Source: Flagellimonas aurea (GTDB lineage Bacteria; Bacteroidota; Bacteroidia; Flavobacteriales; Flavobacteriaceae). Taken from it: a stretch of DNA of 64,000 bases. The stretch spans positions 186,001 through 250,000 of the forward strand of contig NZ_JAFLNL010000004.1 in the NCBI RefSeq assembly GCF_017313785.1, in the 5' to 3' direction. Both the position numbers and the translations under genes were made by a program. Positions 1-8,418 of this stretch are shown here, piece by piece. Under the pieces are notes generated by a model, which was not told the DNA's origin, did no database searches, and was given only the letters and a program-made list of their open reading frames with translations. The stretch's first letter is position 1. Every line of letters begins with the position of its first letter.

Positions 1-16
1 TTTCATGGGTGTTTAT

Positions 17-2047
17 TTACTCTCCCTCTTTGTACTTCTCAAACCATGCCAACACGGCAGCTATTTTGGCAATCAAATTACTCGGTTTGTTGGCAATACC
101 GTGCGAAGCACCTGGAATACGGACCATGGCCGTTTCCACGTTCTCCAATTTTAACGCCGCATAAAACTGTTCCGATTCGGCAATGGGGGTTCGGTAATCT
201 TCTTCACCTGTTAATAGCATGGTCGGGGTGGTCGCATTGCCCACGTAAGTAAGGGGGGAGCGTCTCATATAGTTTTCTGGGTCTTCCCAAGGCTTTTTTC
301 CGAACCAATATTTGGAGAAAAATTGAACTCCATCGGCATAGAGCACAAAACTGGTCCAGTTGATGACAGGTTTGGCGACCACCGCAGCCTTAAATCTATC
401 TGTTTTCCCAACAATCCAAGCGGTGAGTACACCACCACCTGAACCTCCAGTTACAAACAGGTTGTCTTCGTCCACGTAGCCTTTCTCCAAAAGGGCGTCT
501 ACGCCCGACATCAAATCTTCGTAATCGTGGTTGGGATAGTCATGATGTATCAGGTTTCCAAATTCCTCACCATAGCTGGTACTTCCGCGGGGATTGGTAT
601 AAAGTACCACATAACCCTCAGCTGCGTATGCTTGGATTTCAGCCGAATAGACCGCACCGTAGCTTGTAAAGGGACCACCGTGAATTTCTAAAATCATCGG
701 ATATTTTTTGGATGGATCAAAATCTGGGGGCGTTACCACCCAACCCTGTATTTTACGCTGATCATAGGAGGACTCCCACCACATTTCTTCGACTTTGCCC
801 AATTTTTTGAAAGAGAACAAATCATCGTTCACTGCAGTCAAACGTTTTGAACTTTTGGTGTCTGCCACACCCAAATCCGAAGGATGACTTGTATCACCTA
901 AGGTATAGGCAAACTTGTTATTGGTGGATGCGGAGAAACTTGCAGCATTATAGGGCCTTCCCAAGGATAGACCTCCCAATCCGTACGTAATATCGCTCAC
1001 TTTTCCCGATAGCTCTATGGAGGCCAACTTGCCCATCCCTTTATCGGTATATATAAAATGAAGTCCATTGCCCTTACTGTTCCAAGCCATATCCTCTACA
1101 TCTCTATCAAAATCCCCAGAAATCAGCTGGGAATCGGAACCATCGGCATTCATCACATACAATTGGGTGAGCTGGTAACCTTGCAAACGGTCATCGTAAC
1201 CCAAATAAGCTATTTTGGAGCCGTCAGGAGACAGGATAGGGTTGGAGTCTGGACCATAGCGGTCGGTAAGCGGATTGGTTTCCCCAGTATTTACATTAAT
1301 CGAGTAGATTTCACTATCTGCAGGTTCAAATTCTTCATCCTTGTGGAAGTTGGCACTAAAATATAAATGGGCGTTGTCGGTTGCCCAAATTGGCCCGCCA
1401 TGATCAAACTCGGAAAAAGTGAGCTGCTTTGGGGTGCCTCCGCTTATTGGCAAAGTGAACAACTGTGAATTGCCTCCTTTGTAGTATCCTGCACCATCGC
1501 CGCGATAGTTCATTTTATCAATGTATTTGGGCGGTTCGTTCCATTTGGCACCTTCGGGCTTGCCAGGCATTTTTATGATGGATTTATTGGCTTCGGGCAC
1601 AAACATGTTGAAGGCCACATGTGTATCGTCATGCGACCAAGAAACGGAACCTGGCGATTGTGGTGTGTTGGTCAGGGCCATCGTTTCCTTGGTATCCAAC
1701 CACATCAGGTAGAGTTTCATTTTATCGTCCGCCATGTTGGACTTGAAAACTATCTTTTTGCCATCGTGCGACCATTTTGGGGCAAAATCATTCTGATTGC
1801 CCGTGGTCAACGGACGGTTGTTGGAACCATCAAAATTGATGATCCATAAGTTGGAAAGGTTTCGGTCCGTCATCACATCCTTAAAGTTCCGTACGTAGAT
1901 GATTTTTGAGCCATCAGGAGAAATCTGGGGGTCCGAGACATATTCCATATTGAAGATGTCCAAAAGCTCCAGATTGGACTGTACTTGACCAAAGACTAAA
2001 GGGTTTATGGCCACAAGAAGCAGCAAAGTGATGCGTAATTTTTTCAT
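17..2047 (-). CDS. S9 family peptidase (DPP/acylaminoacyl-peptidase type)
   Basis: Exported serine peptidase of 676 residues, a normal length for S9 enzymes with a beta-propeller and an alpha/beta-hydrolase domain. An N-terminal signal peptide ends near LVFGQ, so it probably acts in the periplasm on short peptides. Residues about 30-400 carry WD40/TolB-like repeats (SPDGSKI motifs recur). The catalytic triad reads as Ser536 in GGSGGG, Asp617 in GEEDYRTP and His649 in GASHG. It is the last gene of a minus-strand run after the ChaN-like gene (75 nt gap). A minus-strand ATG at 6-4, ten bases past its stop, may start a further gene outside the window. Exact substrate is not readable. Confidence 0.93.
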   Translation of the reverse strand: MKKLRITLLLLVAINPLVFGQVQSNLELLDIFNMEYVSDPQISPDGSKIIYVRNFKDVMTDRNLSNLWIINFDGSNNRPLTTGNQNDFAPKWSHDGKKIVFKSNMADDKMKLYLMWLDTKETMALTNTPQSPGSVSWSHDDTHVAFNMFVPEANKSIIKMPGKPEGAKWNEPPKYIDKMNYRGDGAGYYKGGNSQLFTLPISGGTPKQLTFSEFDHGGPIWATDNAHLYFSANFHKDEEFEPADSEIYSINVNTGETNPLTDRYGPDSNPILSPDGSKIAYLGYDDRLQGYQLTQLYVMNADGSDSQLISGDFDRDVEDMAWNSKGNGLHFIYTDKGMGKLASIELSGKVSDITYGLGGLSLGRPYNAASFSASTNNKFAYTLGDTSHPSDLGVADTKSSKRLTAVNDDLFSFKKLGKVEEMWWESSYDQRKIQGWVVTPPDFDPSKKYPMILEIHGGPFTSYGAVYSAEIQAYAAEGYVVLYTNPRGSTSYGEEFGNLIHHDYPNHDYEDLMSGVDALLEKGYVDEDNLFVTGGSGGGVLTAWIVGKTDRFKAAVVAKPVINWTSFVLYADGVQFFSKYWFGKKPWEDPENYMRRSPLTYVGNATTPTMLLTGEEDYRTPIAESEQFYAALKLENVETAMVRIPGASHGIANKPSNLIAKIAAVLAWFEKYKEGE

Positions 2048-2122
2048 GAGGTTGGTTATTTAGTTTCCTAAAAATAAGCAAATTATCCCATGCTGGGACA
2101 TCCCGATGAAAAAGTAGGTGAA

Positions 2123-2977
2123 TTAATAGGTAGTGGTCATGTCTTGGTCCACACAAATAATGAAATCGGCGATATTCTGGTTTTCCTGCTCTAAGGTGTG
2201 TACGTCTTCCTGCGTTACCGTGGACAAGGTAGCGTATTCCAAATTGGGCCGTTGTAATTTTAGATACCACAGGATACCCTCATAGTTGTTGGAATGGTAT
2301 GCTCCATTATAATGCAGGAACAGGGCTCCCTCTTTATAGGTTTCAAGAATAAAATGGGCCATGGTGGCGTCTTTCAATGCTTGTGCCATTGCAAGTGAAG
2401 GTGTTGCATGTTCCCCCATCATTTTGAGCATGTTGCGATACCCAGGTAATTCGGGGTCGTAGGTTATGGGCAAGGGGGCAATCCATCTTTTTTCTTCTTG
2501 TGACAAGGTGTCCAGTGCTTGGAACCCCCCACCTTTATAGACCAAACTGGCATAGCGTCTTGGCACGTTGGATGCCACAAAAACCAAACTGCTATCCTTC
2601 GCAAAGTCCACCAAAGGGGCATAATCGGTCTTGTGGTTGTTCCATATCCTAGCGGTGGAATCCAAAGCCTTGTAGTCTATTTTGCCCGATAAATAATCGT
2701 TGAGTTCGTCTTGGTTGTCTGCTTCTATCATTTCAGCGCCCAGAATAAGCTGTCTTTGGCTATGAAGGTCGACTGTAAGCTCGTATTGTAGCCAATGCGC
2801 AATGGGATTATTGTGCAGCTCCCCGAACAGCACCATATCCTTTTTCTCCAAAGTATTCAGCATTTTTTTGTAGGAGACCTTTTTTCCTTTGGCGTTGTAG
2901 ATTACATAGGGTTGTTTTTGAGCTGTTGCGGTCAAAAATGTCAACACGAAGGTGAATAGGAAGAGCGATTTTTTCAT
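2123..2977 (-). CDS. ChaN-like (haem-binding uptake, Tiki superfamily) protein
   Basis: Exported protein of about 284 residues with a signal peptide ending TATAQ. The motif VLFGELHNN followed by LGAEMIE is typical of the ChaN/Cofac_haem_bdg family, iron-regulated haem-binding proteins related to the Tiki/EreA fold. I chose the ATG at 2977 because it overlaps the TGA of the upstream DinB-like gene as ATGA, a translational-coupling arrangement. A GTG six bases further upstream would add only two residues. Haem binding is inferred from the family; no lipobox Cys is visible here, unlike many ChaN lipoproteins. Confidence 0.85.
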   Translation of the reverse strand: MKKSLFLFTFVLTFLTATAQKQPYVIYNAKGKKVSYKKMLNTLEKKDMVLFGELHNNPIAHWLQYELTVDLHSQRQLILGAEMIEADNQDELNDYLSGKIDYKALDSTARIWNNHKTDYAPLVDFAKDSSLVFVASNVPRRYASLVYKGGGFQALDTLSQEEKRWIAPLPITYDPELPGYRNMLKMMGEHATPSLAMAQALKDATMAHFILETYKEGALFLHYNGAYHSNNYEGILWYLKLQRPNLEYATLSTVTQEDVHTLEQENQNIADFIICVDQDMTTTY

Positions 2978-3489
2978 TTCCACCAGCCTTTATGTTTCCT
3001 CAAATAGACTATTTGCCCTAAGTGATAACCTGTATGGGCGCTCATGTTGATAATTTCCTCGCTCCACTCTTTTGTTTTGATGTCGTTCGATTTTTCAACG
3101 GAAACTTCCCACTCACTTTGTATGCTGTCCAATCGTTTCAATGTTTTGAGCCATTCCTCCTCAGTAGGGGTTTGAAAAGTATCTTCATTTACAACCTCTT
3201 GGTCTGGAATCTCCAAACCCTTGAACGACCTCAAATTCATTTCGTTCCAAAAAGCGATGTGGGAAATCAACTCGGCTATGGAATGATTGGTTGTACTGTC
3301 TTTCCAAATGGCTTGTTCATATGTCAAACCTTCAAGAGCAACACTTGTGGGAGCAAACCATTCCTCATTGGTGTGCGTATTTTGTAATTGAGCTTTTACC
3401 AAACGTTTTAATTCCTCGTCCTCTTTCTTTTGAGAGCAGGATAGAACAAATCCGATTAAAAAAAGAAACACCCAACTTTTTCCGGACAT
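2974..3489 (-). CDS. DinB-like four-helix lipoprotein
   Basis: Protein of 171 residues with a lipoprotein signal (lipobox FVLSCSQ). The body resembles the DinB/DfsB metal-binding four-helix bundle: a first His in ELISHIAFWNEM and two C-terminal His in HTGYHLGQIVYLRK, the usual three metal ligands. Family members include thiol-dependent transferases and hydrolases, but many are uncharacterised. The gene starts 17 nt after gnd and its stop overlaps the ChaN-like start, suggesting one transcript gnd-dinB-chaN. An exported DinB-like lipoprotein is less common than the cytosolic form. No substrate is inferred. Confidence 0.82.
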   Translation of the reverse strand: MSGKSWVFLFLIGFVLSCSQKKEDEELKRLVKAQLQNTHTNEEWFAPTSVALEGLTYEQAIWKDSTTNHSIAELISHIAFWNEMNLRSFKGLEIPDQEVVNEDTFQTPTEEEWLKTLKRLDSIQSEWEVSVEKSNDIKTKEWSEEIINMSAHTGYHLGQIVYLRKHKGWWK

Positions 3490-3506
3490 ATGCTTTGCTG
3501 ATTAAT

Positions 3507-4916
3507 TTATCGTTCCCACTCCGTATGGAAAATACCTTCACGGTCCAAACGCTCGTACGTATGCGACCCAAAGTAGTCACGCTGTGCCTGTATCAAGTTC
3601 AATGGCAAACGACTACTGGTGTATGCATCAAAATAGGTGAGGGCATTGGACAATCCTGGCAATGGAATGCCATTCGCCGCCCCATAACTTACCAAATCCC
3701 TTGCGGCATCCACCGTGCTTTGCACTTTTTCCACAAAAGACGGGGAGAGCAATAGGTTCTGTAAATCCTTATCAGCTTGGTAGGCATCGGTAATATCGGC
3801 CAATAGCGCGGCTCGGATAATACAGCCAGCACGCCATATTTTGGCAATTTCGCCCAGCTCCAGTTCGTAACCGTACTCCTTGGAGGCATCGGCCAATTGG
3901 TGCATACCTTGTGCATAGGTGATGATGAAGGCAAAATAGAGTGCCTGCTCCGCTTTTTGGGTAAAATCATCTTTGTCCACGGCAGTTGGGGTAGGGCGGT
4001 CGTACAACGCGTCGGCTTTGATGCGTTCATCCTTTAGAGCGGATATTTCCCGCATGCTCACCGCAATATCAATGGTTGGAACGGGAATGCCGAGATCCAT
4101 GGCGTTTTGTGAGGTCCATTTTCCAGTACCCTTCTGCTTGGCCTTGTCCAAAATCATATCGACAAGGTCGTTGTCCGTCAATTCATCTTTTTGTTCAAAT
4201 ATTTCGGAGGTGATTTCTACCAAAAAGGACTGTAGGCGACCTTCATTCCAGTCGGAATAGGTTTTGTGGAGCTCATTGTTGGTAAGTCCGCCCGCTTTTT
4301 TGAGCAGGTCGTAAATCTCGGAGGTCAACTGCATCAAACCGTATTCGATGCCATTGTGTACCATTTTTACGTAGTTCCCTGCCGATTTCGGGCCCAAATA
4401 CGCCACGCAGGGTTCTCCTTCGTATTTGGCCGAAACAGCTTCAAAAATAGGCTTTACATGTTGGTAGGCTTCCTTGGATCCGCCTGGCATAATGCTTGGT
4501 CCTTTTCGGGCACCTTCGGCCCCGCCAGAGACACCAGCGCCAAAAAAGTTGATTCCTTTTTCTTTTAAATACGCTTCGCGACGGTCCGTATCGGTATAAA
4601 AGGAGTTTCCTCCATCAATAATAATATCGCCTTGGTCCAAATGCGGCAATAGCCCTTCGATTACGCTGTCCACTATTTTTCCGGCAGGTACCAGCAACAT
4701 GATTTTTCTGGGAGTCGTCAACGACTCTACAAATGTTTTAACATCGGAAGTGGCGTTCACTTTGTCAGTATTGCCGCCTTCTTTGATCAATGCGCTTACT
4801 TTTTCTTCATCCAAATCATTTCCGAATGCTGTAAATCCGTTATCGGCAACATTCAAAATAAAATTACGTCCCATTACTCCAAGGCCCACAAGGCCAAAAT
4901 CATACGTGTCTGCCAT
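3507..4916 (-). CDS. gnd: 6-phosphogluconate dehydrogenase, decarboxylating
   Basis: Oxidises 6-phosphogluconate to ribulose 5-phosphate with NADP+, releasing CO2 (EC 1.1.1.44), in the cytosol. It has 469 residues, full length. The Rossmann motif GLGVMG lies at residues 11-16, the substrate motif DGGNSFYTDT near 105, and the catalytic Lys184 sits in KMVHNGIEYG. The C-terminal all-helical domain is present, ending in a Tyr/Arg-rich tail with GSHTYERLD. It is divergent from zwf across 164 nt, so the three oxidative pentose phosphate genes are adjacent. The downstream DinB-like gene follows after 17 nt. Confidence 0.98.
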   Translation of the reverse strand: MADTYDFGLVGLGVMGRNFILNVADNGFTAFGNDLDEEKVSALIKEGGNTDKVNATSDVKTFVESLTTPRKIMLLVPAGKIVDSVIEGLLPHLDQGDIIIDGGNSFYTDTDRREAYLKEKGINFFGAGVSGGAEGARKGPSIMPGGSKEAYQHVKPIFEAVSAKYEGEPCVAYLGPKSAGNYVKMVHNGIEYGLMQLTSEIYDLLKKAGGLTNNELHKTYSDWNEGRLQSFLVEITSEIFEQKDELTDNDLVDMILDKAKQKGTGKWTSQNAMDLGIPVPTIDIAVSMREISALKDERIKADALYDRPTPTAVDKDDFTQKAEQALYFAFIITYAQGMHQLADASKEYGYELELGEIAKIWRAGCIIRAALLADITDAYQADKDLQNLLLSPSFVEKVQSTVDAARDLVSYGAANGIPLPGLSNALTYFDAYTSSRLPLNLIQAQRDYFGSHTYERLDREGIFHTEWER

Positions 4917-5080
4917 TCTAATTTTTTCTTCTTCTTAGGTGTTAAGACATCACTAAGGTTGATGTTTCTTGAATTACGAACCTAAAATAAACCTTATATT
5001 CGTGATGCTCAAAAATATTGACGTCATATTGAAATCAATGTGCCAATAGGAGTGTAAACTCGCCAGAAAACGAAAAAACT

Positions 5081-6613
5081 ATGAAAAAGACCGATAATCA
5101 GATGCTCGTTATTTTTGGGGCATCGGGTGATTTGACTGCTAGAAAACTTATACCTTCCTTATTCAATCTATACTTGGCAAAACAACTGCCAGAAAATTTC
5201 GTGGTACTCGGTGTTAGCCGTAGCAACCTTTCCGATGAAGCTTTTCGTGACAGGGTGGTTTATGAAAGCAAGTATTTAAAGGAAAAGACCAAGAATTTGG
5301 ATGACTCCAAGGTGAAAGGCTTTGCCGATAAGCTCTATTATGAGGATTTGGGCGACAGCTACGATACGGATTATGGCCCTTTGAGAAAACGGGTAGAGGC
5401 ATTGAAAGAAAAACACGATACCTCGGGAAACATAATCTACTACCTTTCCACTCCGCCGACCTTGTACGAGACGGTTTCCCACAATCTTTCGGATGCGGGG
5501 ATGAATACACAGAACAATGGATGGAAGCGCTTAATCGTGGAAAAACCATTTGGCTATAGCTTAGAGACGGCCCAAAAATTAAACAAAGGACTGCACAAAT
5601 ATTTTAAGGAGCATCAGATTTACCGAATAGATCATTACCTCGGAAAAGAGACCGTGCAGAACCTCTTGGTGACCCGATTCTCCAACAGCATTTTTGAACC
5701 GCTCTGGAACCGAAATTACATTCAGCGGGTCGAGGTGACCAATGCGGAAAGTGTTGGGGTGGAGAAGCGCGGTGGCTATTATGATAAATCCGGGGCCCTA
5801 CGGGATATGTTCCAAAACCATTTGCTACAGATTGTTTCGTTGGTGGTGATGGAACCACCTATTGGAGCGGATGCGGAAGAAATCAGGAACGAAAAAGTGA
5901 AGGCCCTTAAATCGTTGCGTGTTATGACGGACGAGAAGGAGCTTTTTGACAATACCATTAGAGCACAATATGTTGCATCCAAAGTGGATGGCGAAGAGGT
6001 GAAAGGTTATCGCGAAGAGGATGGGGTCGACCCCAATTCTACCACGGAGACCTATGCTGCCATCAAATTTTATGTGGACAATTGGCGCTGGCACGGGGTT
6101 CCGTTTTATGTAAGAACTGCCAAACGGATGCCCACCAAGGTAACGGAAATTGTGATTCACTTTAAAAAACCGCACCATCAAATTTTTAAGGGTTCCGAAA
6201 TGCAGGAAATGGACAATAAATTGATTATCCGCATACAACCTGATGAAGGTATTTTGATTAAGTTTGGTGTAAAAGTTCCCGGTCAAGGCTTTAAGGTGGA
6301 GCGGGCCAATTTGGATTTTTATTATGCCAACTTGGCCGAAACCTATGTGATGGAAGCCTATGAACGCTTGTTGTTGGATGCCATGCAAGGCGATGCCACC
6401 CTCTATGCGCGGGCCGATGAGGTGGAGGCTGCTTGGGAATTTGTGGACCCGATTTTGAACTACTGGAACAGTGGTGAAGATGTGCGAATGTACGGTTATG
6501 CCGCAGGAGCCTGGGGTCCTGAAAACGCAGATGATTTGATTGAGGATGATGGATATTGGAGAAACCCTTCGGAGAACTTGGCAGATGACCCTGGTTATTG
6601 TGTGATTTGCTAG
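5081..6613 (+). CDS. zwf: glucose-6-phosphate 1-dehydrogenase
   Basis: First step of the oxidative pentose phosphate pathway: glucose 6-phosphate to 6-phosphoglucono-lactone with NADP+ (EC 1.1.1.49). Length 510 residues matches the family. The N-terminal nucleotide motif GASGDLTARKL, the active-site signature RIDHYLGKE at 182-190 (with Lys189) and a candidate catalytic His247 in DMFQNHLLQ are all present. It is followed after 93 nt by pgl, with a repeat-rich spacer between them. A weak promoter candidate upstream is TTG (4969-4971), 23 nt, TATATTCG (4995-5002). Confidence 0.98.
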   Translation: MKKTDNQMLVIFGASGDLTARKLIPSLFNLYLAKQLPENFVVLGVSRSNLSDEAFRDRVVYESKYLKEKTKNLDDSKVKGFADKLYYEDLGDSYDTDYGPLRKRVEALKEKHDTSGNIIYYLSTPPTLYETVSHNLSDAGMNTQNNGWKRLIVEKPFGYSLETAQKLNKGLHKYFKEHQIYRIDHYLGKETVQNLLVTRFSNSIFEPLWNRNYIQRVEVTNAESVGVEKRGGYYDKSGALRDMFQNHLLQIVSLVVMEPPIGADAEEIRNEKVKALKSLRVMTDEKELFDNTIRAQYVASKVDGEEVKGYREEDGVDPNSTTETYAAIKFYVDNWRWHGVPFYVRTAKRMPTKVTEIVIHFKKPHHQIFKGSEMQEMDNKLIIRIQPDEGILIKFGVKVPGQGFKVERANLDFYYANLAETYVMEAYERLLLDAMQGDATLYARADEVEAAWEFVDPILNYWNSGEDVRMYGYAAGAWGPENADDLIEDDGYWRNPSENLADDPGYCVIC

Positions 6614-6700
6614 TATTTAGGAGCCAGGAGTCAGGAGTCAGGAAAAAATATATCAGTTCGAGCGCCTGCGGCAGGCAGGCAGTCGAGAACAACTAATTAA
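6614..6700. repeat. Tandem 7-mers plus nested palindromic intergenic repeat
   Basis: The zwf-pgl spacer begins with three near-copies of a 7-base unit (AGGAGTC-like, about 6620-6641). It then holds a palindromic element at about 6656-6692: outer arms GTTCGAG and CTCGAGAAC-like enclose an inner palindrome CTGCGGCAGGCAGGC. Removing the inner block leaves a simpler hairpin, so the structure looks nested. It resembles short palindromic repeats scattered between flavobacterial genes, as I remember them. It could fold in the zwf-pgl mRNA. Confidence 0.55.
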
Positions 6701-6706
6701 TTCAAA

Positions 6707-7432
6707 ATGGATTTAAAAATATATAAGGATAAACAAGAGGTGGCTGAGCAATTTTCCAGCTATTTTGTAGATCAATTGAAAGATAAAGCTGCTTTTCATG
6801 TGGCATTGTCTGGAGGAAGCACCCCAAAAATCGTTTTTGATGTGTTGGCCGAGGATTTTTCGGATAAAGTGGATTGGAGCAAAGTACATTTTTATTGGGG
6901 CGACGAGCGTTGTGTGTCGCCTTCGGATGATGAGAGCAACTATAAAATGACGGTGGAGCACCTTTTTTCCAAGATTAATGTGCCCGAAGCTAACATCCAT
7001 AGAATTTTGGGTGAAAAAGACCCCGTTAACGAGGCTATGCGCTATGGCAATCTTCTTGAAATAAATTTGGACAGGGTTGATGATGTACCTCAATTTGATT
7101 TGTTGATCTTGGGAATGGGCGATGATGGCCATACAGCCTCCATCTTCCCGCACGAAATCGATTTGTGGGATTCCGAGGAACATTGCGTAGTGGCAACGCA
7201 CCCCGATTCAGGACAAAAACGGGTCTCTATAAACGGGAAAGTCATCAACACGTCCAAAGAAGTGGCTTTTTTGGTCACGGGAGCATCCAAAGCCGAAAAG
7301 GTGGAAGCGGTTATTGAAAAAACCGAAGGTTCCGATGCCTATCCTGCATCCTTGGTCAATCCAATATCAGGGAATTTAGTGTGGTTTTTGGATGAGGAGG
7401 CAGCAGCAAAACTTAATCAAAATCCATCTTAA
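6707..7432 (+). CDS. pgl: 6-phosphogluconolactonase
   Basis: Hydrolyses 6-phosphoglucono-1,5-lactone to 6-phosphogluconate (EC 3.1.1.31), the step between zwf and gnd. Length is 241 residues, typical of the DevB/Pgl type rather than the beta-propeller YbhE type. Diagnostic motifs are ALSGGSTPK near residue 32, FYWGDERCV near 65, and LGMGDDGHTASIFP near 130. It lies 93 nt after zwf on the same strand. Its 3' end overlaps the convergent thioesterase gene by 20 bases. Confidence 0.97.
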   Translation: MDLKIYKDKQEVAEQFSSYFVDQLKDKAAFHVALSGGSTPKIVFDVLAEDFSDKVDWSKVHFYWGDERCVSPSDDESNYKMTVEHLFSKINVPEANIHRILGEKDPVNEAMRYGNLLEINLDRVDDVPQFDLLILGMGDDGHTASIFPHEIDLWDSEEHCVVATHPDSGQKRVSINGKVINTSKEVAFLVTGASKAEKVEAVIEKTEGSDAYPASLVNPISGNLVWFLDEEAAAKLNQNPS

Positions 7433-7958
7433 CGTTTTCGCCCTGTAAAAATTCCAAATACTCGTTTACTTTAAAGTTGTTGGACTCATATTTGCTATCC
7501 CGCTTAAAGGCGGATTGCTTACGCTCCTTGCTTCGTGCGAAACGACGAATATCCTGCTTGGTCTTTAGTATAAGCCCTGGAACTGTTTTGTTCTTTCCAT
7601 CCTTTCCTTTGGCCACCATGGTAAAATAGGAGGAATTGCAATGTTTTACCTCTCCTGTGGTTATATTTTCCGATTCAACCCGTACGCCTACAACCATAGA
7701 AGTTTTCCCAGTATAGTTGATGGATGCTTTTAGTGTGGCCAGTTCACCCACTTCAATGGGGTTTAGAAAGTCCACCCGATTTACAGAAGCGGTCACACAA
7801 TAACTTTGTGAATGTTTTGAGGCACAGGCAAAGGCTATTTGGTCCATAAGATTGAGAATGTGCCCACCGTGCACCTTGCCACCAAAATTGGAGTGGGAGG
7901 GCAGCATAAGTTCGGTGATGGAAACCCTACTTTCTCGGGATGATTTGAATTTTTTCAT
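7413..7958 (-). CDS. Acyl-CoA thioesterase, hotdog fold
   Basis: Predicted cytosolic thioesterase of 181 residues that would release fatty acids from acyl-CoA. The region HSNFGGKVHGGHILNLMDQ is the characteristic hotdog helix of YciA/BACH-type enzymes, followed by VNRVDFLNPIEVGE and ESENITTGE strands. A basic 45-residue C-terminal extension follows the hotdog core. The 3' end overlaps the pgl 3' end by 20 bases, tail to tail. Upstream on the same strand are a small membrane protein and rmuC, separated by 83 and 11 nt, so it may be co-transcribed with them. Confidence 0.88.
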   Translation of the reverse strand: MKKFKSSRESRVSITELMLPSHSNFGGKVHGGHILNLMDQIAFACASKHSQSYCVTASVNRVDFLNPIEVGELATLKASINYTGKTSMVVGVRVESENITTGEVKHCNSSYFTMVAKGKDGKNKTVPGLILKTKQDIRRFARSKERKQSAFKRDSKYESNNFKVNEYLEFLQGENVKMDFD

Positions 7959-8041
7959 ATGTTGTTGGGGTTTTTCATATATCTATTTCCTGGGAGGGAA
8001 ATTGTTTTCCCCTCTTTTTAGAGGGACTAGGGGTGTGTTAT

Positions 8042-8407
8042 CTAATTCCTAAAAATCGGTGATTTTTCAGACTTTACTTCTGTGATAAAATATTTGGTGT
8101 CGCCCAACCAGAAAAAGGTGGCGTAGCGCTCTTTGTAGGTGACCTTGATGTACTGCCCCTGGAATTCCTTCATTTTCTCCACAATTTCCTTTTCACTGTC
8201 CTCCACGGAGAACGAAAACACATTGGTGCCAGATAGCCCTTGGCTGATCTGTCCTTCCCATGTCTTGACCAAAACCCCTTTTCTACTGAATTTAATGAGT
8301 TCCCCAGAACGATAACCCTCACTGTAGGGCACATAATAGATAAAGGCAAAATACCCTGCAAAACCAACTAGAATGGCAGCGATAAAAATGATCAGGAATT
8401 TTTTCAT
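8042..8407 (-). CDS. Small membrane-anchored protein of unknown function
   Basis: A 121-residue protein with one N-terminal hydrophobic segment (about residues 4-26) and a soluble beta-rich remainder (KGVLVKTWEGQI, YIKVTYKERY, FFWLGDTKYFITEV). No catalytic motif is visible. It sits 11 nt after rmuC and upstream of the thioesterase gene. Similar small proteins are, as I recall, sometimes labelled 6-phosphogluconate dehydrogenase in flavobacterial genomes; nothing in this sequence supports that name, which probably spread from the nearby gnd. Confidence 0.75.
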   Translation of the reverse strand: MKKFLIIFIAAILVGFAGYFAFIYYVPYSEGYRSGELIKFSRKGVLVKTWEGQISQGLSGTNVFSFSVEDSEKEIVEKMKEFQGQYIKVTYKERYATFFWLGDTKYFITEVKSEKSPIFRN

Positions 8408-8418
8408 GGTAGTATTTT

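Noticed and set aside
1914-2270. 118-codon minus-strand reading frame over the S9/ChaN-like junction
   Set aside because: Overlaps both well-supported genes in another frame and has no family resemblance.
3291-3755. 154-codon plus-strand reading frame
   Set aside because: Crosses the DinB-like gene and the gnd 3' end in antisense; no start context or domain.
5825-6388. 187-codon minus-strand reading frame
   Set aside because: Antisense to zwf, His/Phe-rich composition expected from the complementary strand of a coding sequence.
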